A stretch of DNA of 64,000 nt from Pseudomonas nunensis (GTDB lineage: Bacteria; Pseudomonadota; Gammaproteobacteria; Pseudomonadales; Pseudomonadaceae). Shown here piece by piece: positions 61,274 through 64,000 of the stretch. The notes beneath the pieces are model-generated. The model did no database searches. It saw only the letters and a program-made list of their open reading frames with translations, and was not told the DNA's origin. The stretch is taken from positions 5,582,501-5,646,500 of the forward strand of contig NZ_CP101125.1 of assembly GCF_024296925.1 (NCBI RefSeq), read 5' to 3'. Position 1 is the stretch's first letter, and every line of letters starts with the position of its first letter. Both the position numbers and the translations under genes were made by a program.

Positions 61274-64000
61274 TCAGCTTAACCCCATCTCTTTCCAGAT
61301 CCGCAACACCTGGCGCCGTTCGTCTGCGAACTGGTCGCCCGGTATCACCCCCGGATCCTTCTGCAAGGCCTGCCGGTGTGCGGCGGAGCGGTAGGCTTTA
61401 TAGGCCTCGCGCAACAGGCTGGCGTCCTCGACGGGCATCAGCCCGGCCTGTTCCAACTCTTCCAGAATGCGGATGTTATCGGTCCAGCGCAGCAATGACG
61501 GGTGCTGTTCGGACCACGCCAGGGCCGCGTATTGCACCATAAATTCAATATCGACGATACCTCCGGCGTCCTGCTTGAGATCGAACGGCGCCGTGGCCTC
61601 GAAGGCATTTGCCGCGGTGCCGGCGGCGGTGCTCTTGCTGCCAAGGTTATCGCGCATCTTGGCGCGCATCTCGCTGACCTCCTGGCGCAAGGTCGGCAAA
61701 TCCCGCGCCTTGCCCAAAATCGCCGCGCGGACCTTCTCGAACGCCTGGCCGACATCCTGACTGCCCACCAGCACCCGCGCCCGCACCAGCGCCTGATGCT
61801 CCCAGGTCCAGGCTTCGTTTTCCTGATAACGGGCAAACGCCCCCAAAGAACTCACCAACAACCCGGACGCACCGGACGGTCGCAGACGCATGTCCACTTC
61901 ATACAACTGGCCGGAGTTGGTCTGCGCCGTCAGCAAGTGAATGATCCGCTGCCCCAACCGCGTAAAGAACTGCGCGCCGTCGATGGGTTTCGCCCCGTCG
62001 GTTTCCGCCTGCGGATCGCCGTCGTGGATAAACACCAGGTCCAGGTCGGAACCATGCCCCAATTCCAGGCCACCGACCTTCCCATAACCGACAATCACGA
62101 AGCCGGGATCGCACAAGGTGCCATCGTTGCGCAGCGGCGTGCCGTATTTGGCCACGGTTTGACGCCAGGCCAGGGCCAGCACTTGTTCGAGGATCGCTTC
62201 GGCGAGCCAGGTCAGGTAATCGCTGACTTTCATCAACGGCAAGCTGCCGGAGATTTCTGACGCGGCCACGCGCAAGCGATGCGCGAGTTTGAAATGCCGC
62301 AGGGCTTCCATTTGCTGTTCGAGATCGTCCTCAGGAATCCGCGTCAGACGTTCGCGCAATTCGGCGGCCAATTCCGGCGCCAGCGGCGGCTTGAACAGTC
62401 GGCCTTCGTTGAGCAGCTCATCGAGCAACAGCGGGAAACGGGTGATCTGCTCGGCAATCCATGGGCTCGCGGCGCACAAGGTCAGCAAGCGACGCAGGGC
62501 GCCGGGGTTTTCCGTCAGCAGCACTAAATAAGCCGAACGCCGGGCCACCGCCTCAACCAGCGGCAGCACCCGCTCCAACACCAGATCCGGATTGGCATGT
62601 TCCACAGCCTGGGCCAGCAAGCGTGGAATAAACGCATCGAGACGTTCACGTCCCAGGCGCTGCATGGCTCGCAGTTGCGGACTGCCACGCAGGCTGGCCA
62701 AGGTTTTCAGGGCCTTGGAAGCATCGGCAAAGCCACCCTGCTCCAACTGTCGGCAAGCGGCTTCTTCATCCTGGGACTCTTCCCACAACGGCAGCCATTC
62801 ACCGCCGACCACCACTTCGGCCTCAGTGCCTTCCTCTTCATCAGGGTCAGCAATCACCTGGGCAAAGTGCCAAGCCACGCGGCCGCGCCAATACATCAGT
62901 CGCTCATGGAACGCATCCCAATCGGCAAAGCCGAGCATGAACGCAATCCGCGCCTGATCCTGTGCGCCATCCGGCAGCATCTGGGTCTGGCGGTCGGCAA
63001 TCGCCTGGATCGCGTGTTCGGTGTAACGCAGGAATTCGTAACCGTCGCGCAACTCACTGATCACCGGCGCCGGCAGGTAACCCTGGCCTTCGAGGGTGCT
63101 CAGTACTTTTAATAGCGGACGTTGTTGCAGGCTCAGGTCGCGCCCGCCGTGAATCAACTGGAAGGCCTGGGCAATGAACTCGACTTCACGAATGCCGCCG
63201 GAGCCGAGCTTGATGTTGTCGGCCATGCCTTTGCGCCGGACTTCCTGCTGAATCAGCTGCTTCATGGTGCGCAGCGCTTCGATGGCGGAGAAGTCGAGGT
63301 AACGGCGGTAAACGAACGGGCGCAGCATTTCCTGCAACTGCGCGCCGGCCACTTGATCGCCGGCCACCACCCGCGACTTGATCATCGCGTAGCGTTCCCA
63401 GTCGCGGCCCTGGTCCTGGTAATACTGTTCCAGCGCGTTGAAGCTCAAGACCAACGCACCGGCCGAGCCGTAAGGACGCAGGCGCATGTCGACACGGAAC
63501 ACAAAACCGTCGACGGTCATCGGGTCGAGGGCCTTGATCAGGCGCTGGCCGAGACGAATGAAAAATTCCTGGTTATCCAGCGAGCGTTTCACGCCGACGG
63601 TTTCGCCGCCCTCGGGGTAGGCGAAGATCAGGTCGATGTCCGACGACAGGTTCAGCTCCACCGCGCCGAGCTTGCCCATGCCGAGGATGACCATTTGCTG
63701 CGGCTCGCCGCTGCGCCGGCCGGTGGGCACGCCGAATTGCTGGCAATGCCGCGAGTACAACCACTGATAGGCCTGATCGATGCTGGCATCGGCCATGTCC
63801 GAGAGGTCGCGGCAGGTCTGGACCAGATCCGCCTGGCGGTTCAGGTCGCGCCAGATGATTCGTACTTGCTGGCGGGTGCGCTGGCGGCGCAGGGCGCGAC
63901 CGAGTTCGTCTTCGGTTTCAGCGGCATTGACTGCCGCCGCGATCTGCGCGCACAACTCGCCGGGGGCGAAGCTGCGATCAAGTTCACCGGACTGCACCAG
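61274..64000 (-). CDS. glnE: Bifunctional glutamine synthetase adenylyltransferase/deadenylase (partial, 5' end outside)
   Basis: GlnE adds or removes AMP on glutamine synthetase according to PII and glutamine signals. About 908 residues are present and the frame is open to the window edge, so roughly 70 N-terminal residues are missing from the usual about 980. The deadenylase domain has NLSSDIDLIFAYPEGG and the adenylylase domain GHGSDLDLVFIHDGD, the two nucleotidyltransferase active sites in their normal order. The C-terminus LRIWKEMGLS is complete. Confidence 0.97.
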   Translation of the reverse strand: MVQSGELDRSFAPGELCAQIAAAVNAAETEDELGRALRRQRTRQQVRIIWRDLNRQADLVQTCRDLSDMADASIDQAYQWLYSRHCQQFGVPTGRRSGEPQQMVILGMGKLGAVELNLSSDIDLIFAYPEGGETVGVKRSLDNQEFFIRLGQRLIKALDPMTVDGFVFRVDMRLRPYGSAGALVLSFNALEQYYQDQGRDWERYAMIKSRVVAGDQVAGAQLQEMLRPFVYRRYLDFSAIEALRTMKQLIQQEVRRKGMADNIKLGSGGIREVEFIAQAFQLIHGGRDLSLQQRPLLKVLSTLEGQGYLPAPVISELRDGYEFLRYTEHAIQAIADRQTQMLPDGAQDQARIAFMLGFADWDAFHERLMYWRGRVAWHFAQVIADPDEEEGTEAEVVVGGEWLPLWEESQDEEAACRQLEQGGFADASKALKTLASLRGSPQLRAMQRLGRERLDAFIPRLLAQAVEHANPDLVLERVLPLVEAVARRSAYLVLLTENPGALRRLLTLCAASPWIAEQITRFPLLLDELLNEGRLFKPPLAPELAAELRERLTRIPEDDLEQQMEALRHFKLAHRLRVAASEISGSLPLMKVSDYLTWLAEAILEQVLALAWRQTVAKYGTPLRNDGTLCDPGFVIVGYGKVGGLELGHGSDLDLVFIHDGDPQAETDGAKPIDGAQFFTRLGQRIIHLLTAQTNSGQLYEVDMRLRPSGASGLLVSSLGAFARYQENEAWTWEHQALVRARVLVGSQDVGQAFEKVRAAILGKARDLPTLRQEVSEMRAKMRDNLGSKSTAAGTAANAFEATAPFDLKQDAGGIVDIEFMVQYAALAWSEQHPSLLRWTDNIRILEELEQAGLMPVEDASLLREAYKAYRSAAHRQALQKDPGVIPGDQFADERRQVLRIWKEMGLS

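Overview
The window is a chromosomal stretch of a Pseudomonas, most likely from the P. fluorescens complex. This rests on gene order, on protein sequences that read like P. aeruginosa core-genome orthologues, on high GC, and on many REP-type intergenic repeats of the kind common in fluorescent pseudomonads. Names and P. aeruginosa PAO1 comparisons come from memory of those families, not from a search. No rRNA, tRNA, CRISPR array, prophage or intact transposon was seen.

Left part (1-32 kb). After a repeat-rich segment (1-885) come the flagellar stator genes motB and motA, with a FliA-type promoter. They are followed by a HDOD protein, a rhodanese (rhdA), phosphatidylserine decarboxylase (psd), a large PilZ-like protein, serB, and divergently a YtjB/SMP-type membrane protein. 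The 3' end of that last gene was amplified into a 2-kb tandem array with a 260-bp period. A leftward topoisomerase IV region follows (PqiC-like lipoprotein, parC, retropepsin-like protease, phytase-like esterase, parE, yqiA). A repeat-rich 1.7 kb then holds a DUF6124 gene with a highly structured leader. Next are cpdA-yqiB-nudF, an RsiV-like lipoprotein, the thiamine genes cytX and thiC (TPP riboswitch), and tolC.

Right part (30.7-64 kb) is mainly the lipopolysaccharide inner/outer core locus: waaA, hldE, msbA, an O-antigen ligase fused to a kinase domain, an acyltransferase, wapR, ssg, a DUF6625 gene, dnpA, mig-14, wapH, wapO, then a tightly overlapping operon waaF-waaC-waaG-waaP-wapP-wapQ-tandem kinase. 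Between hldE and msbA sits a cysC/sulfotransferase pair that could make and use PAPS, which suggests a sulfated surface glycan. Between waaA and hldE lie a LysR/EmrE divergent pair and a small redox operon. The 5'-truncated glnE closes the window.

The core genes act in sequence: WaaA adds Kdo, HldE makes ADP-heptose, and WaaC/WaaF add heptoses. WaaP, WapP and WapQ phosphorylate them, WapO carbamoylates, WaaG/WapH/WapR extend the outer core, MsbA flips core-lipid A, and WaaL ligates O-antigen. The observations most worth following are the DUF6124 leader RNA, the sulfation module, the WaaL-kinase fusion with an altered catalytic loop, the tandem-kinase protein, and the gene-tail tandem array.
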